Below, piece by piece: positions 17,102-26,719 of a DNA stretch of 45,174 nucleotides. This DNA comes from Candidatus Eiseniibacteriota bacterium (GTDB lineage Bacteria; Eisenbacteria; RBG-16-71-46; SZUA-252): NCBI GenBank assembly GCA_005893165.1, contig VBOR01000063.1, forward strand, positions 3,807 through 48,980. The letters run 5' to 3'. The position numbers and the translations under genes were made by a program. Every line of letters starts with the position of its first letter. Within the stretch, counting starts at the first letter, position 1. Under the pieces are notes generated by a model that saw only the letters and a program-made list of their open reading frames with translations, made no database searches and was not told the DNA's origin.

Positions 17102-18220
17102 ATGGGCGCGCGAAAAGTCGTGAAGAAGGGGTCGAAGATCGCTCCCGATCCGGTGACGCCGGGGATGACCGTCGAGCAGATGGTCGATTCCGCGTTCCTG
17201 GCCTACAACGCGGCGCGGCTTCGCGAGGGCTGCCGTCTCTTCGTCGAGCGGATGCTCGAGCCCGACGTGACCGTGGGGCTGACGCTGAGCGGCGCCCTCA
17301 CGCCGGCCGGCCTGGGGCGCTCCTGCCTGATCCCGCTTCTCAAGCACGGCTTCGTGGACTGGATGATCTCCACGGGCGCGAATCTCTACCACGACACCCA
17401 CTTCGGCATCGGGCTCACCATGCATCAGGGGCAGAGCCAGGTGGACGACGTGGAGCTTCGGGAGCAGGGCATCGTCCGCATCTTCGACATCTTCTTCGAC
17501 TACGACGTGCTTCTCTCCACCGACGCCTTCTTCCGCGAAGTGATGCGCGCGCCCGAATTCCGGAAACCGATGGGGACCGCCGAATTTCACCACCGCGCGG
17601 GGCGCTACGTCCTGGAGCGCGAGAGGGCGCTGGGACAGAAGGAGACCTCGCTGCTCGCGCAGGCGCACGCCCTGGACGTGCCCGTGTACACCTCCTCGCC
17701 GGGCGACAGCTCGATCGGAATGAACGCCGCCGCGCTCTCGCTCGCGGGGGAGCCCATCCAGTGGGACATCTTCCGTGACGTGAACGAGACCGCCGCGATC
17801 GTGCACGCCGCGAAGAAGTCGGGGGGCAAGAGCGCGATCCTGATCCTCGGCGGCGGCTCGCCCAAGAATTTCGCGCTCCAGACCGAGCCCCAGATCCAGG
17901 AGGTGCTCGGAATCGCGGAGGCGGGGCACGATTACTTTCTCCAGATCACGGACGCCCGCGTGGACACGGGCGGGCTGTCGGGCGCCACGCCCGGGGAAGC
18001 GGTGAGCTGGGGAAAGATCGATCCCAGCCGGCTTCCGGATGCGGTCGTGGCGTACGTCGATTCCACCGTCGCGCTTCCCATCCTCACCGCCTATGCCTTG
18101 AGCAAACGCAAAGCGCGTCCGCTCCGGCGTCTGTACACGAAGCGCGATGCGCTGCTGGAGGAGATCCGGATCGCCCATCTGGACGCGACGGCCCCGGCGG
18201 CCAAGGGGACCCGTTCGTGA
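17102..18220 (+). CDS. Deoxyhypusine synthase-family protein
   Basis: A 372-residue protein of the DHS family, which transfers an aminobutyl group from spermidine by way of an enzyme-lysine imine. Eukaryotic and archaeal DHS modify eIF5A/aIF5A; bacterial relatives include homospermidine synthase-like enzymes and many without known function. The lysine that forms the imine is probably Lys255 in [13 protein letters not shown], and [46 protein letters not shown] and [11 protein letters not shown] are family motifs. The ATG at 17102 is preceded by aggggaggga and is preferred over the ATG at 17081, which overlaps the BatE stop. It sits between Bat genes and a cytochrome, with no polyamine gene nearby. 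Substrate is unknown. Confidence 0.88.
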   Translation: MGARKVVKKGSKIAPDPVTPGMTVEQMVDSAFLAYNAARLREGCRLFVERMLEPDVTVGLTLSGALTPAGLGRSCLIPLLKHGFVDWMISTGANLYHDTHFGIGLTMHQGQSQVDDVELREQGIVRIFDIFFDYDVLLSTDAFFREVMRAPEFRKPMGTAEFHHRAGRYVLERERALGQKETSLLAQAHALDVPVYTSSPGDSSIGMNAAALSLAGEPIQWDIFRDVNETAAIVHAAKKSGGKSAILILGGGSPKNFALQTEPQIQEVLGIAEAGHDYFLQITDARVDTGGLSGATPGEAVSWGKIDPSRLPDAVVAYVDSTVALPILTAYALSKRKARPLRRLYTKRDALLEEIRIAHLDATAPAAKGTRS

Positions 18221-19241
18221 TCGCGGGAGGCCCTCCCGTTCCGCGCCCCGGTACGCGTGGCACGCTGGTGCTCGCCGCGGCCGTGGCCGCGCTCGCGTGC
18301 TGGGGGTCCGAAGCGCGCGCACAGGACTTGCGCCCCGCGCGCTTCTGCGGCGCTTGCCACGGCCCGATCCGGCGCGAATGGGAAACCTCCGCGATGGCCA
18401 AATCCGCGAAGAATCCGGTCTTCCTGGCCTTCCTCGAGGATGCCAGGGCGGCGCGTGGGGACACGGTGGTCGCTTTCTGCGTCGCCTGCCATGCGCCCGC
18501 GGCGGCGGTCACGGCGGACTACAAGCTGGAGGCGGACGTCAGCAAGGAAGGGGTGACGTGCAACTTCTGTCACAACGTGAGCGCCGTCGATCCCTCGCCG
18601 AGACCCGCTTCGTACACCTTCGACGGAACCGATCCGCTCCTCATGCGAGGTCCTTACAAGGACGCCGATCCCGGCTCGGCCCATCGCTTCGCTTACAGCG
18701 GGATCCCTACGCCGGACAGGCCGCGCCGAGGATCTCGAAGATGCATCGGGAGAAGGTGCACGCCCACGCCTTCCCCGGACCCCGAAACGGGGCGGTGCTG
18801 GATTCGGTGGCGTCCCTCAGCGCCAAGGTGGAGGGCGGCCGCCTGAAGCTCACCGTCTCGAACCGCCGCGCGGGGCACACGCTGCCCGGCGGAGGAGGGG
18901 GCATGCGGCTGATCCAGCTCTCGGTCGCGTTCTTCGGACTCTCCGGGGATTCGATCCAGAGCGAGGACGTCCAGACCTACGGAATCCGCTACGCGGACGC
19001 CACGGGCAAGACACCGGTGCCCAAGTGGCTCGCGCGCACGATCGTGCACCGGGCGGAGATTCCCTCCGACAGCGCGGCCGTGGAGTGGTGCGACATTCCC
19101 TCGCGGGCCAAGCGGGCCGAGGCGAGGCTCATCTACTACTTCATCGACCCCGCGTACCTGCCTTCGCTGAACAAGAGGCACGTGGACCTGACGGGGCATC
19201 AGCCGGTCGTCATGGCGCGCGCCACCGCCAAGCTCCCATGA
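18217..19241 (+). pseudogene. Multihaem c-type cytochrome, broken by an internal loss and frame change
   Basis: The first part (GTG at 18217, overlapping the upstream stop) has a signal peptide ending near SEARAQ and three haem-binding CXXCH motifs: CGACH (44-48), CVACH (88-92) and CNFCH (115-119), as in cytochrome c-554-like proteins. It is readable to about FAYSGI at 18705. From about 18707 the related sequence continues in another frame: ISKMHREKVHAHAFPGP, VSNRRAGHTLPGGGGGM, then a beta-rich C-terminal domain ending at 19241. Relatives have at least one more CXXCH site and an MP-containing linker between these parts, which are absent. The loss is estimated at about 100-150 bases. As written, no haem protein of full length can be made. 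Stop overlaps the next ATG (ATGA). Confidence 0.8.
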
Positions 19242-20395
19242 TGACCTCGCTCGAGCCGCCGGTCCCTCTTCTGGATCTGGGTGCGGTCCATGGGCCGCTC
19301 CTGGAAGAGCTCGTCCGCGACTTCGAGCGCGTGCTCCGCTCCGGGCAGTTCATCCTCGGACCCGAGCACGACAGCTTCGAGCGCGAGCTCGCCCAGGCGT
19401 GCGGCGTCACGCACGCAATCGGAGTTTCCTCCGGGACCGCGGCGCTCTCGATCGCGCTCCTGGCGCTCGGGGTCGAAGCCGGGGACGAGGTGATCGTGCC
19501 CGCCTTCACCTACTTCGCGAGCGCGAGCGCCGTGACCTCGCTTGGAGCGCGTCCCGTATTCGTGGACGTGGAGCCGGAGCGCTTCGGACTGGACCCGGAG
19601 GCGGCGGAGTCCGCGATCACCCCGCGCACGCGCGCGATCATGGCGGTGCATCTCTACGGACTCTCCTCGAGTCTCGGTCCGCTGTTGAACGTCGCCGCCC
19701 GGAATTCGATCCCTCTCCTGGAGGATGCCGCGCAGGCGATCGGGGCAAGCGACGGAGGCCGCCCCGTCGGTACCCAGAGCGCGGCGGCCGCGCTGAGCTT
19801 CTTTCCGACGAAGAACCTCGGAGGACTCGGGGACGCCGGCGCGATCCTTACTCAGGACGACGAGCTCGCCTCGCGCACGAAGCTTCTCCGCGTCCACGGC
19901 GACGCCGGAAACTACACGCACGTGGCGCTCGGTACCAACGCGCGGCTCGACGCCCTGCAGGCCGCGTTTCTCCGCACCAAGCTGCGGAGGCTCGCGGCAT
20001 GGACGGAAGAGCGGCGGACGCTGGCGGCCCGCTACCGTCAGGCACTCGCCGGCACGCCCGTAGCGCTTCCCCCCGATCCCCAGGGCGCCACCCACACCTA
20101 CCACCAGTTCACGATCCGCGCGCCGAAGCGCGATGCGCTCGCCGATTGTCTCCGCGAGCGGGGCATCGCGACGCGGGTCTACTACCCGAGGACCGTTCCC
20201 GCCCAGCCCTGCTTCGCTGACCTGGGCCACGCCCCTGGGAGCTTCCCCGTATCCGAGCGCCTGGCGCGGGAGGTCCTATCGCTTCCGATCTACCCAGGGC
20301 TCAGGCCGGAGCAGGTGGACCGGGTCGCGCGCGAGATCCGGGCGTTCTACGAGCGGACGCCCGCCGGGACCAACGCGGATGGAGGGAATCCATGA
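19238..20395 (+). CDS. DegT/DnrJ/EryC1/StrS-family PLP aminotransferase
   Basis: A 385-residue fold-type I PLP enzyme. This family transaminates keto-sugars, mostly nucleotide-linked, for lipopolysaccharide, capsule or glycan synthesis. Features: VPLLDLGAVHGPLLEEL start, SGQFILGPEHDSFERELAQ, GVSSGTAALSIALLALG, GDEVIVPAFTYFASASAV, PVFVDVEPERFGLDPE, AVHLYGLSSSLGPLL, LEDAAQAIGA, the PLP lysine Lys192 in SFFPTKNLGGLGDAG, and NARLDALQAAFLRTKL. All are intact. It begins with ATGATG overlapping the cytochrome stop and ends with an ATGA overlap with the AsmA gene. No sugar-nucleotide genes are close, so the substrate is not indicated by context. Confidence 0.92.
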   Translation: MMTSLEPPVPLLDLGAVHGPLLEELVRDFERVLRSGQFILGPEHDSFERELAQACGVTHAIGVSSGTAALSIALLALGVEAGDEVIVPAFTYFASASAVTSLGARPVFVDVEPERFGLDPEAAESAITPRTRAIMAVHLYGLSSSLGPLLNVAARNSIPLLEDAAQAIGASDGGRPVGTQSAAAALSFFPTKNLGGLGDAGAILTQDDELASRTKLLRVHGDAGNYTHVALGTNARLDALQAAFLRTKLRRLAAWTEERRTLAARYRQALAGTPVALPPDPQGATHTYHQFTIRAPKRDALADCLRERGIATRVYYPRTVPAQPCFADLGHAPGSFPVSERLAREVLSLPIYPGLRPEQVDRVAREIRAFYERTPAGTNADGGNP

Positions 20396-22881
20396 GCCGT
20401 CCGCTCCGCGTGCTCGTGATCGCGGCACTCTCGCTCGCCGCGGTCGTCGTGGTCGTCTTCGCCGTCGCGTGGTTCATGGTGCCTCGCGACTGGATCGACC
20501 GCGAGGCCCGCCGCCAGGTCTCTCAGATGAAGGGCGCCGCCGTGCGGTGGACGCGCCTGACGCCCGCCATCCAGTGGCTTTCGATCGGCGTGAAGATCGA
20601 GGGGCTGACGGTGCGCATTCCCGGCGGCGGTCCTCCAAAGACCGATCTGCACGCGAACGAGATCTTCGTTCGCATGAAGCTCCTGCCGCTCCTCTCCCGC
20701 CGCGTGGAGGTCTCCTCCGCGAAGCTGGACGGCGTATGGGTCACGCTGACCGACCAGCCGCCCGAGGCCCCCGGCCCTCCGGGGTCGCCTCCGGCGCCGC
20801 AATTCCTGATCCTTGTTCCCAGGATCGAATTTCACAACCTCAACGTCCGGGCCCGCGACACACTCGGAGGCGGCACAGAGCTCAAGGGACTGAGTGGAAG
20901 CCTGGATTTCCAGGGGACCCTGGACACGCCCTCGTCGATCCGCGTTTCCGCAAAGGCGGACAGCCTCTTCTGGAAAGCGTCCGCCGCCGCGGCGAACACG
21001 CCCCTTCCGTCCCCACTCGCGCTCGATGCCGCGCTGGAATCGAAGGGAGACAAGGGTGTGCTCGAGGTGACGCGCGGCTCGCTCGAGCTGGGGCCCCTTC
21101 ACAGCATCGTTGCGGGAAAGGTGACGTTTCCGAACCGGGAAGCGGGCGGCGGGCCAACGGTGGATCTCGCGCTCACCGGCGATCCGCAGAAAATCGACTC
21201 CGGAGATCGCGCGTTTCAGGGAATCGCCGCCGCGACGCCCGCGAAGTGGGAGGGAACGGCCGCCTGGGAGATCCACGCAAGCGGGCGCGCCCCCGACATC
21301 CTGACGAACGGAACCATGAAGCTGGGCGGTCTCTCGGTGCGTGCCAAGGAGAGCTCATTTCTCATCGAGAACGTAAAAGCCGAGTGGAACACGCGCGCTG
21401 ACCACACGTTCACGGCCAGCGGCAATGGCTCGGGGCCGGGGGTCTCGCTCTCCTTCTTGGCCAAGGGTCTCCTGACGCCCGGAGGAGCGACCACAGGTGG
21501 GCTTAACGTTCACGCTTCGGCAGCCCGGCTGAACGGCCTCGTGCCGAACTCGCCAACGTGGCGGGCGGGGGATGTTGAGCTCCGCGTTTCTTTCGAGCTT
21601 CGGCCTCCTGCCAAGCCCGTCATACGATGGTCCGTCCGTGGCACGGGAATCGACGGGACGATGCAGGGGCTTGCGCGCCCGGTGCGCGGGCTTCAGTTCG
21701 ACGTCGAGGGGAACGAGGCTTCGGCCGAGATCCGCTCGTTCCGCGCCGGGGTCGGCTCCTCTACGTTGAGCCTCACCGGAACTGTGGCGCAAGGGAAGCC
21801 GCTCAGCACAGGGACGTTTCAGATCGCGATCGACCGGCTCATCGCGGAGGAGTGGGCTCCCCCCGCCGGCGGGAAGGCGCCCGAGAAGGTGGCGGCGCCC
21901 CCTCCCACGAGCCTCCCTGTGCCGATCGGCGCCTTCACGGGACAGGTGGGCATCGCCGAGGCGCGCTCCGGGAACATGGTGATGACGAAGATCTCCGCCC
22001 CGGTCCGGTACGACGGCAAGGACCTCGTCGTCTCGCCGATCCGCGGCATGATCGGCACGGGATCCTTCGAGGGAACCCTGAACATCGCTTCTCCCTTCGA
22101 GAAGCCCAGCTACACCTTTCACATGGACGTGAAGCGCACCCCGGTGGAGCAGGTGGCCTCGGGAACGATGCCATTCTCCTCGGCCGTGACCGGATACCTG
22201 AGCGGCGTGATCGATCTGAGCGGGCAGGGGTTCCCCAGCGCGAAGCCGAACGACACCCTTCGCGGGCTGCTCAAGGGAACGCTCGAGGACGGCCATCTCA
22301 AAGTGTCGCCCACCGTCATCGCCATCGCGCGCTCCCTCGGGATCTCGCAGGCTTCCGACGTGCCCGTCTCCCGGGAGACGCACACGATCCGGATCCTGGG
22401 GAACAAGATGGTCATCGACAAGGCGAGCGGGGATCTGGGCGAGGACAAGGCGGAGGTGACGGGCTCGGTGGGGTTGGATCGCATGCTGGACCTGAACGTG
22501 CTCCTTCGTCTCGCGCCGAACCGCGTCAAGGGCAGCTCCTTTCTCTCCAAGCTCGCCCAGTACGCTCGCGATCCCGAGGGAAGGCTTCCCGTCACCTTGA
22601 AGATCGAGGGACCGGACCATGCCCCCAAGATCCAGGTGAATACGCAGGCGCTCCTCGAGACCGCGACCAAGGAGCTCGGAAAGAACGTGACCCGATCGCT
22701 CGTTGGGAACCTGACCAAGGGACTCGCCCGGAAGCCGGATACCGTGCGCGCCGTGGATTCCACGATTGCCGCCGACTCAGCGCGAAATCTCGGGACGTCA
22801 AAGAAGCCGCCGGCCGATTCCACCGCGGCCGATCCGCTCAAGAAGGCCCAAGATGCCTTGAAGCAGATCTTCGGAAAGTGA
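20392..22881 (+). CDS. AsmA-family outer-membrane biogenesis protein
   Basis: An 829-residue protein with one N-terminal membrane helix (residues about 5-28, VLVIAALSLAAVVVVVFAVAWFMV), followed by a long beta-rich periplasmic region. AsmA/TamB-like proteins form bridge-like grooves thought to move phospholipids to the outer membrane. Typical traits: VRWTRLTPAIQWLSIGVKIEGLTVR near the start, repeated amphipathic strands with ...FRMKLLPLLSRRVEV-like spacing, and a C-terminal AsmA block with GTGSFEGTLNIASPF, GYLSGVIDLSGQG, LRGLLKGTLEDGHLKVSP and RLPVTLKIEGPDHAPKIQV. The end is Lys/Ala-rich. Its presence supports a two-membrane cell envelope. Overlaps of 4 bases at both ends. Confidence 0.85.
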   Translation: MSRPLRVLVIAALSLAAVVVVVFAVAWFMVPRDWIDREARRQVSQMKGAAVRWTRLTPAIQWLSIGVKIEGLTVRIPGGGPPKTDLHANEIFVRMKLLPLLSRRVEVSSAKLDGVWVTLTDQPPEAPGPPGSPPAPQFLILVPRIEFHNLNVRARDTLGGGTELKGLSGSLDFQGTLDTPSSIRVSAKADSLFWKASAAAANTPLPSPLALDAALESKGDKGVLEVTRGSLELGPLHSIVAGKVTFPNREAGGGPTVDLALTGDPQKIDSGDRAFQGIAAATPAKWEGTAAWEIHASGRAPDILTNGTMKLGGLSVRAKESSFLIENVKAEWNTRADHTFTASGNGSGPGVSLSFLAKGLLTPGGATTGGLNVHASAARLNGLVPNSPTWRAGDVELRVSFELRPPAKPVIRWSVRGTGIDGTMQGLARPVRGLQFDVEGNEASAEIRSFRAGVGSSTLSLTGTVAQGKPLSTGTFQIAIDRLIAEEWAPPAGGKAPEKVAAPPPTSLPVPIGAFTGQVGIAEARSGNMVMTKISAPVRYDGKDLVVSPIRGMIGTGSFEGTLNIASPFEKPSYTFHMDVKRTPVEQVASGTMPFSSAVTGYLSGVIDLSGQGFPSAKPNDTLRGLLKGTLEDGHLKVSPTVIAIARSLGISQASDVPVSRETHTIRILGNKMVIDKASGDLGEDKAEVTGSVGLDRMLDLNVLLRLAPNRVKGSSFLSKLAQYARDPEGRLPVTLKIEGPDHAPKIQVNTQALLETATKELGKNVTRSLVGNLTKGLARKPDTVRAVDSTIAADSARNLGTSKKPPADSTAADPLKKAQDALKQIFGK

Positions 22882-25715
22882 CCCCGCCCAGGAATCCGCT
22901 CCTCGCGGTTCTCGCGCTGGCGCTCGTCACGGGCGCCCCCGCCCCGGCTCTCGCCGAACACACGCCCGGAGTGCCGGGCTGGCAGCAGGACGTCCACTAC
23001 AGCATTTCCGCTTCCTATACCCCCGCCAAGTTCGAGATCGCGGGGCGGGAGACCCTCGCCTACTGGAATCTCTCACCCGACACGCTCTCGGAGCTCTACT
23101 TCCACCTCTACCTCAACGCCTACCGGCCCGGCTCCCACATGGCCCGCCACGACGCCTATTTCGAGGACTGGAAGATCGAGAACCTTCCATCGCGCCGCCG
23201 GGGCTCGGAGACGATCGATGGCGTGACCCTTCTCAGGGGCGATCCGCTCCCCGTGCAGGTGGACGACACGATCGCCGGGATCGCGCTGCCCTCCGTGCTC
23301 GCGCCGGGGGAGAGCGTGATCGTCTGTCTCGCCTTCCGGTCGGTCATCCCCGACGTTCCGGAACGGATGGGGCGGTCGGGGAAGGGAATCTTCGCGGCGC
23401 AGTGGTTTCCGAAAGTGTGCGCGTACGACCGGTTCGGATGGCACGCGGAGCAGCACCTGGGCTCGGAGTTCTACGGCGACTTCGGAGCCTACGACGTCCG
23501 GATCACGCTTCCGGGAAGCTTTCTCCTCGCGCACACGGGAACCCTCGTGAACGGGGCGGAGGTGCTCCCTGATTCCATCCGGGCGCGGCTCGAGGCCCCC
23601 GGAGACAGCGCGGTCACGATCTGGGATCGAAGCGGCGCTGCGGCTCCCGGCGATTCGGCGGGCCGGCGCGCGTACGAGCTGCCGCGCACCTGGGTGGTCC
23701 ACGCCGACTCGGTCCACGATTTCGCGTGGGCGTGCGACGAGAAGTGGATCTGGAGGCGCGCGCGGTGGAACGGGATCCAGATCTACACGTTCCACCGCAA
23801 GGGGGACTCCAAGCGCTGGTACGACATGGCCGGGGAAGGCGCGCGCATGATGGAGGTCCTGAATCACCGTTTCGGCCCCTATCCCTATCCCACGTTCTCG
23901 TTCGTGGAGGAGCCGATCGGCGCGGGGGGCGTCGAGTTCCCGAACGTCGTCTGGATCACGCCGCGGAGGAGCGCGATCGCGCGGCGGCTGGAGTACCTCT
24001 TCGCTCACGAGCTGGCCCACAACTGGTTCTACGGAATGGTGGGCAGCAACGAGACGGCGCAGGCGTTTCTGGACGAGGGGCTCACCAGCTACTCCGAGAC
24101 CGCGATCATGGAGACGCTCTACGGACGGGAGGGGAACCTCACGATCCCGCGAACGCCCCGCTGGTTGTATCCCCCGGACGATTCGCGGCGGACCGCGTGG
24201 CGGAGCTATCTCGAGTTCCAGGCGAGCGGGATCGAGGAGCCGGTCCTCACCCATTCCGACCGGTTCAAGAATCCCGCGGCCTACTATCCCTCCGTGTACC
24301 ACAAGACGAACGTCGGGCTCTGGACCCTTCGCTCGATCGCGGGGACCGACCGCTTCGACGCGGCGATGCGCGAGTATTTCGCGATCTGGCGCTTCCATCA
24401 CCCCTACGCGGAGGACTTCTTCGCGTCGATGAACCACGCCCTGGGTCAATCCTACGACTGGTTCTGGGACGGCTGGATCGTGAGGACGGACCGCATGGAC
24501 CTCAAGCTCCGGAAGATGCGCGTCGCTCGCGATGGAACTGACTACCAGGCGGAGCTCGAGATCCAGTCTCGCGGCGGCATCGATCCGCCGGTGCCGGTCC
24601 GGTTCCGCGGGAGCGGCGGCCACGAAGTCCTGCGAACCATTCCACGCGACGTGTTTCTCGGCGCGGCGGGAGACGGCCGGTACCGGACGACCCTTCCGTT
24701 CCGGCCCTCCGAGGCCGAGCTGGATCCGGACCTCACGCTCCCCGACGTGAGCTGGAGCGACAACAGCACGAGGTGGCGGTTGCGGCTCCAGCCGATGCTC
24801 GACAACTGGCATTCCTCCCCGATGCCGATCGGGAAGACGCTCCTCCTCTGGCGTCCCGATCTGTGGTATCAGACGGAGGACGGCGTCCAGGGAGGCCTGG
24901 CCTTCGACGCGAGCACGGTGCGGTGGGAGCACGCCCTCCACGGACTCGCGGGAGTGGGGGCCCGGAAGCCCCGACCGTTCGCCGACTTCGAAGGGCGCTT
25001 CCGCGCGCTCTCCGCCGACCCGAAAGGGATCGTGCGCGCGCGGGCGTACAACATCGACGGGCATCGCGGAGCGCAGCTTCTTTTCTCCAAGGCGCTCGGC
25101 TCCAGGATCGAGCGCGGCTTCCGCTGGACGCTGGCCGCCGGGGTGGATCTGGACCGGCTCTATGATCGCGCCGTTCCGCGACGTCCCTCGGAGTGGTCGG
25201 ACGGAGGACACGGAAATCTGGAACTGCAGGTTTCCTCGACACGGAATTTCCGGCGGGTCCGCTGGTCCGGAGCGATGAGGCTCCGGACCGATCTCCTGAG
25301 CGAGGGTGCCTCGTACAGCTCGATCTATGGAACGATGACCGGCGACGTGAGTGTGATCCCGAAATTCCCGCTTCTCCTCCGGGCCTCGGCGGGACGCGTG
25401 CGCGGAGACCAGGTGCCGCCCGAGGAGCGCTTCTACCTCGCGGGCGCGGGGCCGCGGGGCGAGTGGGCCAGCCGCTGGTTCCGCTCGCGAGGCACCATTC
25501 CGACGCCCCTCTTCGCGGACGTGGGCAAGGTGAGCGAGAACAAGCTCGACTGGAGCGACCTCGCGGCCGATTGCGGCGTGGGCTTCCGGACGAAGCCGCT
25601 CGTCCGGAACCATCTCGTGCTTAGGACCGATCTGCCTCTGTGGCGGACACCGACGCTGCCGGGGGAGCGGCCCTGGAAGCTGCGCGCCGTGTTCTCGGTG
25701 GGGGAGGCGTTCTGA
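22878..25715 (+). CDS. M1-family metallopeptidase with a long C-terminal beta-rich extension
   Basis: A 945-residue secreted zinc aminopeptidase-like protein starting at a GTG that overlaps the AsmA stop. A signal peptide (LLAVLALALVTGAPAPALA) precedes an M1 N-terminal beta domain. The zinc site is HELAHNW with His377, Glu378 and His381, and the third ligand Glu400 at the standard 18-residue distance (FLDEGLTSYSE). The exopeptidase GXMEN-type motif reads IGAGGVEFPN, a variant. The catalytic module ends near residue 540 (YDWFWDGWIVRTDR). A further 400 residues contain many alternating hydrophobic strands (LLFSKALG, FRWTLAAGVDLDRLYD, RLRTDLLSEGASYSS, ending WKLRAVFSVGEAF), reminiscent of an outer-membrane barrel. 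Similar two-part proteins occur in environmental Gram-negatives. Peptide substrate unknown. Confidence 0.88.
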   Translation: MTPPRNPLLAVLALALVTGAPAPALAEHTPGVPGWQQDVHYSISASYTPAKFEIAGRETLAYWNLSPDTLSELYFHLYLNAYRPGSHMARHDAYFEDWKIENLPSRRRGSETIDGVTLLRGDPLPVQVDDTIAGIALPSVLAPGESVIVCLAFRSVIPDVPERMGRSGKGIFAAQWFPKVCAYDRFGWHAEQHLGSEFYGDFGAYDVRITLPGSFLLAHTGTLVNGAEVLPDSIRARLEAPGDSAVTIWDRSGAAAPGDSAGRRAYELPRTWVVHADSVHDFAWACDEKWIWRRARWNGIQIYTFHRKGDSKRWYDMAGEGARMMEVLNHRFGPYPYPTFSFVEEPIGAGGVEFPNVVWITPRRSAIARRLEYLFAHELAHNWFYGMVGSNETAQAFLDEGLTSYSETAIMETLYGREGNLTIPRTPRWLYPPDDSRRTAWRSYLEFQASGIEEPVLTHSDRFKNPAAYYPSVYHKTNVGLWTLRSIAGTDRFDAAMREYFAIWRFHHPYAEDFFASMNHALGQSYDWFWDGWIVRTDRMDLKLRKMRVARDGTDYQAELEIQSRGGIDPPVPVRFRGSGGHEVLRTIPRDVFLGAAGDGRYRTTLPFRPSEAELDPDLTLPDVSWSDNSTRWRLRLQPMLDNWHSSPMPIGKTLLLWRPDLWYQTEDGVQGGLAFDASTVRWEHALHGLAGVGARKPRPFADFEGRFRALSADPKGIVRARAYNIDGHRGAQLLFSKALGSRIERGFRWTLAAGVDLDRLYDRAVPRRPSEWSDGGHGNLELQVSSTRNFRRVRWSGAMRLRTDLLSEGASYSSIYGTMTGDVSVIPKFPLLLRASAGRVRGDQVPPEERFYLAGAGPRGEWASRWFRSRGTIPTPLFADVGKVSENKLDWSDLAADCGVGFRTKPLVRNHLVLRTDLPLWRTPTLPGERPWKLRAVFSVGEAF

Positions 25716-26719
25716 GCCGCACCGAAGCGGCAATCGATACCCGGGGCCTGACGCGCGTCTTCAAAGCGCGCCGGAAGGGCGGGGAGGTGCGCGCGCTCCA
25801 GGGCGTGGACCTCGAGGTCCACCGGGGCGAGTGCTTCGGCCTCCTCGGTCCGAACGGCGCCGGAAAGAGCACCCTCATCAAGATCCTCACCACCCTCCTG
25901 CTCCCGACCTCGGGGCGCGCGCTGGTCGTCGGCTACGACGTGGCCACCGAGCCCTTCCAGGTGAGGAGGCGGATCAACCTCGTCTCCGGAGGAGACAGCT
26001 CGGGATACGGGGTCCTCACGGTCCGCGAGACGCTGCATCTCTTCTCCCAGTTCTACGGCGTTCCGGGGCCGGTCGCGCGCCGCCGCGAGGAGGAGCTCAT
26101 GGAGATCACGGGGCTCCGCGACAAGGCGGACGCGAGACTCTCGGGGCTCTCGACGGGCATGAAGCAGAAGCTCAACTTCGCCCGCGGATTCATGAGTGAT
26201 CCCGAGGTCATCTTCCTCGACGAGCCCACGCTGGGTCTCGACGTGGAGGCCTCCCGGGACGTGCGGGCCTTCATCGCGCGCTGGGTGCGCGAGCGCCCGG
26301 AGCGGACGGTGCTCCTCACCACGCATTACATGATGGAAGCGGACGAGCTCTGCGGGCGCGTGGCGATCATCGACCACGGCAGGATCCTCGCCCTGGATAC
26401 TCCGTCGGCGCTGAAGCGCACCCTGCCCGAGGAGGCCGCCTTCGAGTTCCAGGTCAGCGCGACGGGACAGGATCTGGAGCCCCTTCTCGAGATCACCGGT
26501 GTCCGCTCGATCTCGCACCACGCGCATCCCGGGACCGGGGCCGTGGAGCTCAAGGTGGTGGTGCAGGAGGACGACGTCATCGGCGAGGTGCTCGGCAGGC
26601 TGAAGGGGCTCGACCGCTCGGTGCTCCACCTGACGAAGATGGAGCCCACGCTCGAGACCGTGTTCATCCATCACGTGGGGCGAGGGCTCACCGACGAGGA
26701 AGCGGGGAATGGCGCCTGA
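25712..26719 (+). CDS. ABC exporter ATP-binding protein
   Basis: A 335-residue ABC-2-type ATPase. Walker A GPNGAGKS is at residues 46-53, the signature region is LSGLSTGMKQKL, Walker B is VIFLDEPTLGLD, and the H-loop is LTTHYMMEADEL. A C-terminal extension after residue 230 (AFEFQVSATG...LTKMEPTLETVFIHHVGRGL) is typical of DRR/NatA-type exporters. There is no ATG, GTG or TTG at the obvious start. The best choice is the CTG at 25712, whose CTGA overlaps the M1 stop, with ggggagg shortly upstream at 25700-25706; the alternative GTG at 25640 would overlap the M1 gene by 76 bases. The two permease genes follow at once. Confidence 0.92.
   Translation: MSRTEAAIDTRGLTRVFKARRKGGEVRALQGVDLEVHRGECFGLLGPNGAGKSTLIKILTTLLLPTSGRALVVGYDVATEPFQVRRRINLVSGGDSSGYGVLTVRETLHLFSQFYGVPGPVARRREEELMEITGLRDKADARLSGLSTGMKQKLNFARGFMSDPEVIFLDEPTLGLDVEASRDVRAFIARWVRERPERTVLLTTHYMMEADELCGRVAIIDHGRILALDTPSALKRTLPEEAAFEFQVSATGQDLEPLLEITGVRSISHHAHPGTGAVELKVVVQEDDVIGEVLGRLKGLDRSVLHLTKMEPTLETVFIHHVGRGLTDEEAGNGA

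Noticed and set aside
23073-25733. Minus-strand open frame of 886 residues opposite the M1 peptidase
   Set aside because: The plus strand has the HEXXH-E zinc site and a signal peptide; the opposite frame is a GC artefact with no recognisable motif.
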